15,041 nt of DNA from JBGPJM01 sp041485385 (GTDB lineage Bacteria > Planctomycetota > Phycisphaerae > Phycisphaerales > UBA1924). Below, piece after piece: positions 13,149 through 15,041 of the stretch. Within the stretch, counting starts at the first letter, position 1; each line of letters opens with the position of its first letter. The notes under the pieces were generated by a model, which did no database searches, was not told where the DNA came from, and saw only the letters and a list, made by a program, of their open reading frames with translations. The position numbers and the translations under genes are program-made. The stretch lies in NCBI GenBank assembly GCA_041485385.1, contig JBGPJM010000114.1:1-15041 (forward strand), given 5' to 3'.

Positions 13149-14497
13149 GGATCCCCGTAGCGATCCTGGTGCTCGCGATGGGGGCGACGGCAGGCGCCGA
13201 GGCGCCGCCCACCGAACGCGTCCGCGACTGCACCGCCGGCGGATGCCACGCGACGACCATGGACCACAAGGTCCTGCACGGCCCCACCGCTGTCGCGGCC
13301 TGCTCCATGTGCCACGAGTACGCCGACCCCGCGAAGCACACCTTCATCCTGAAGCGTCAGGGCCGGGAGCTGTGCGACTTCTGCCACATCGACAAGGTCG
13401 GCACCGAGGGGCCCGTTGTGCATGACCCGGTCGCCAAGGGGCAGTGCCTGTCCTGCCACAACCCCCACGGCGCGGACGATCGCGGCCTGCTCCGCAAGGC
13501 CGCGCTCTCGCAACTGTGCGCCGATTGCCACAAGGAAACGCTGAAGGGCTCGCACATGCACACCCCCGCCGCGGAGGGCAAGTGCACCGACTGCCACAGC
13601 CCCCACACCGCCAGCCAACCCGGCCTGCTCTCCATGCCCGGGCGGGAGCTGTGCCTGAGCTGCCACAGCAGCGTCGAGTACCAGATCGAGTCCTCGCCGT
13701 TCGCGCACGCGCCGGTGCTCCGCGACTGCCTCGAGTGCCACACGGCGCACGCCTCCGATGCCCCCGACCAGCTCAAGGCCGCCCCGCGGGCCCTCTGCTC
13801 CTCCTGCCATCAGCAGCAGGAGCTGATTGCGACTAGCGCGACCCACCGGCACTCCCCCGTTCTCAACGATCGGGCGTGCCTGAACTGCCACACCCCCCAC
13901 GGCGGCGAGCGGGCCGGGCTGATGCCCGAGAACACCGCCGCACTCTGCTTGAACTGCCACAAGGATCCGATCATGGGGCCCGGCGGCAAGATCAAGGTCG
14001 GTGGCGTCCCCGAGCTCGCCGTCAAGGCCTTCATCCCGCACGGGCCCGTCGCGGAGGGCGATTGCGCCGCGTGCCACGACGTCCACGGCGGCGACCAGGC
14101 CAAGCTGCTCACCGCGACCTACGCCAAGCCGTTCTACCAGAAGTTCGACGTCCAGGCCTACGCGCTCTGCTTCAAGTGCCACAGCGAGAAGCTCGCGCAG
14201 TCCCAGACGACCGACACCGATACCGGGTTCCGCGACGGCACGCGTAGCCTCCACTACCTGCACGTCGCCAAGGACGCCGTCGGACGGAGCTGCCGCGCCT
14301 GCCACTCCGTGCACGCGAGCAAGACCTCGTGCCAGATCGCTGAATCCGTCAGGTTCGGCGAGTGGCAGATCCCGCTCAACTACACGAAGACGGACGACGG
14401 CGGCTCGTGCTCGCCCGGCTGCCACAAGACGGCGACCTACGACCGCGAGCGACAAGCCTCGGCGACGCGTCCGCCGCCAAGGGGACCCGTGCCCTGA
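13145..14497 (+). CDS. 15-haem cytochrome c with CX4CH first and CX3CH last site
   Basis: This 450-residue periplasmic protein has a signal peptide in residues 1-20 (cleavage near AGAEA). Haem sites start at Cys29 (CTAGGCH, CX4CH), then thirteen CXXCH at 53, 77, 101, 125, 147, 170, 195, 218, 245, 268, 307, 342 and 383, and finally Cys422 (CSPGCH, CX3CH). The plan matches the cytochrome at 9197-10585 motif by motif. Examples are DHKVLHGPTA against DRKVMHGPAQ after the first site, RSCRACHSVHAS against RTCRACHEVHAS, and GGSCSPGCHKTATYDR against GGSCSPACHKTRSYDR at the end. The two are therefore paralogues. Start: ATG 13145, overlapping the 12-haem stop codon, with GGAGG upstream. It probably accepts electrons from the NapC-type protein or relays them outward. 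Confidence 0.95.
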   Translation: MRIPVAILVLAMGATAGAEAPPTERVRDCTAGGCHATTMDHKVLHGPTAVAACSMCHEYADPAKHTFILKRQGRELCDFCHIDKVGTEGPVVHDPVAKGQCLSCHNPHGADDRGLLRKAALSQLCADCHKETLKGSHMHTPAAEGKCTDCHSPHTASQPGLLSMPGRELCLSCHSSVEYQIESSPFAHAPVLRDCLECHTAHASDAPDQLKAAPRALCSSCHQQQELIATSATHRHSPVLNDRACLNCHTPHGGERAGLMPENTAALCLNCHKDPIMGPGGKIKVGGVPELAVKAFIPHGPVAEGDCAACHDVHGGDQAKLLTATYAKPFYQKFDVQAYALCFKCHSEKLAQSQTTDTDTGFRDGTRSLHYLHVAKDAVGRSCRACHSVHASKTSCQIAESVRFGEWQIPLNYTKTDDGGSCSPGCHKTATYDRERQASATRPPPRGPVP

Positions 14498-14507
14498 GAC
14501 CCGTCGG

Positions 14508-14522
14508 TCGTGCCCGGCACGA
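14508..14522. terminator. Hairpin between convergent genes, possible bidirectional terminator
   Basis: TCGTGCC and GGCACGA are perfect 7-bp arms around a single C; in practice a 5-bp stem with a CCCGG loop would form. It lies 11 bp after the stop of the last 15-haem gene and just past the stop of the convergent cytochrome gene. There is no T-tract on either side, so factor-independent termination would be weak. Confidence 0.35.
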
Positions 14523-14527
14523 GGGCT

Positions 14528-15041
14528 TCAGGGGTAGCGCGACGGCGAATGGTTGACGCCGTGGCACCGGAGGAAGCATTCCCCGCTGAACAGGCCGGTA
14601 TCGCGGAACTCCAGCCGCCCCGTCGCGCCGTCCGGGAAGACCGTGCCGCTGGCGAAGTTGATGAGGTTGGTGTTGCCGGCGATGGACCCCTGACCGGAGG
14701 CGATGCCGTGGGCCTCGTGGCAGGCCGCGCAGGGGGCCCGCTGGTCCACGATGTGCTGCTTGTGCCCCTTGAAGGACTGGTCGCTGAGGATGCTCCCTCT
14801 CTCGTGGCACTTGTAGCAGAGGGCGTAGGCCTGGGTGCTCTCGGAAGTGAAGTTGGCGGTTTCGTAGCGGGCGCTCAGGAGGGGGGCGATGTTCGAGCCG
14901 TGTACTCCATCGGGGTCCGCACCACCCGCCGAGCGGCCGGTGTCGGAACCGTGGCAACTGCTGCAGTACATCACGCTGGAGGTTGTCCAGCCCGGCCGGA
15001 GGCTGGGCACGTCCGGGTTGCGACCCGGCGCCTCGACGGGA
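14528..15041 (-). CDS. C-terminal part of a multihaem cytochrome c (5' end outside the window)
   Basis: The frame is open from the right edge to the stop at 14528, giving 170 residues of the C-terminus. A GTG at 15010 is in frame, but no signal peptide follows it, so the real start is outside the window. Four haem sites are visible: CSSCH, CYKCH, CAACH and finally CFLRCH, a CX3CH site. The end, with GTVFPDGATGRLEFRDTG before CFLRCHGVNH, is typical of doubled-CXXCH cytochromes that close with a beta-rich segment and an expanded haem motif. The CAACHEAHG site resembles the CxxCHxxHG sites of the two 15-haem proteins. It converges on the plus operon, so it belongs to a separate transcript. Confidence 0.88.
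   Translation of the reverse strand, partial: PVEAPGRNPDVPSLRPGWTTSSVMYCSSCHGSDTGRSAGGADPDGVHGSNIAPLLSARYETANFTSESTQAYALCYKCHERGSILSDQSFKGHKQHIVDQRAPCAACHEAHGIASGQGSIAGNTNLINFASGTVFPDGATGRLEFRDTGLFSGECFLRCHGVNHSPSRYP

Noticed and set aside
11544..14455. Two minus-strand frames of about 500 codons over the 12-haem and second 15-haem genes
   Set aside because: Antisense to genes with 12 and 15 regularly spaced haem motifs; these are GC-driven shadows.
1..15041. tRNA, rRNA, riboswitch, integrase or phage genes
   Set aside because: I looked for conserved RNA cores and mobile-element proteins on both strands and recognised none, though structured RNAs cannot be excluded by eye.

Overview
This 15 kb, GC-rich window is an anaerobic-respiration locus dominated by multiheme c-type cytochromes. 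I count 58 candidate haem c attachment motifs in six genes (4 + 8 + 15 + 12 + 15, plus at least 4 in a gene cut by the right edge). It also contains an NrfD-type membrane quinone protein, a four-cluster ferredoxin subunit, an NtrC-family regulator and three sequences that match the sigma-54 -24/-12 promoter. This points to a Gram-negative bacterium able to respire anaerobically. The sequence alone does not give the phylum. Acidobacteriota, Myxococcota/Desulfobacterota-like lineages and uncultured high-GC candidate phyla all remain possible.

Layout. Positions 1-730 hold no convincing gene. They contain a quadruplex-prone G-run and about 3.2 copies of a 137-150 bp tandem repeat. Positions 731-3794 (minus) form a regulatory operon read in the order secreted NTF2-like protein, NtrC-family activator, and a histidine-kinase-like membrane sensor with an H-box but no ATPase domain. 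A sigma-54-type promoter lies just upstream (3846-3861), with a palindrome about 97 bp before its predicted start point. Positions 3990-8992 (minus) form a five-gene operon joined by 4-bp overlaps or a 2-bp gap: membrane-anchored tetrahaem cytochrome, Tat-type four [4Fe-4S] subunit, NrfD, octahaem hydroxylamine-oxidoreductase (HAO)-like cytochrome, and an unknown 159-residue protein.

Positions 9038-9196 are a divergent control region with one sigma-54-type promoter facing each way. Positions 9197-14497 (plus) form a four-gene operon: a 15-haem cytochrome, a redoxin-TPR protein without the CXXC site, a NapC/NirT-type membrane-anchored 12-haem cytochrome, and a second 15-haem cytochrome paralogous to the first. 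Positions 14528-15041 (minus) are the C-terminal part of another multihaem cytochrome, convergent with this operon.

Working model (inference). NrfD, the ferredoxin and the tetrahaem protein would exchange electrons with the quinone pool and pass them to the periplasmic HAO-like enzyme, in a design similar to NrfBCD feeding NrfA but with an octahaem terminal enzyme. The substrate is probably a nitrogen compound such as nitrite, hydroxylamine or hydrazine, though this is not proven. The divergent operon would supply a second quinol-to-cytochrome route (NapC-type protein) and two long periplasmic or surface haem wires. The redoxin-TPR protein may help assemble the unusual CX3CH and CX4CH haem sites. 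The NtrC-type protein encoded in the window is the obvious candidate to activate all three sigma-54-type promoters, which would make the locus a self-contained regulon.
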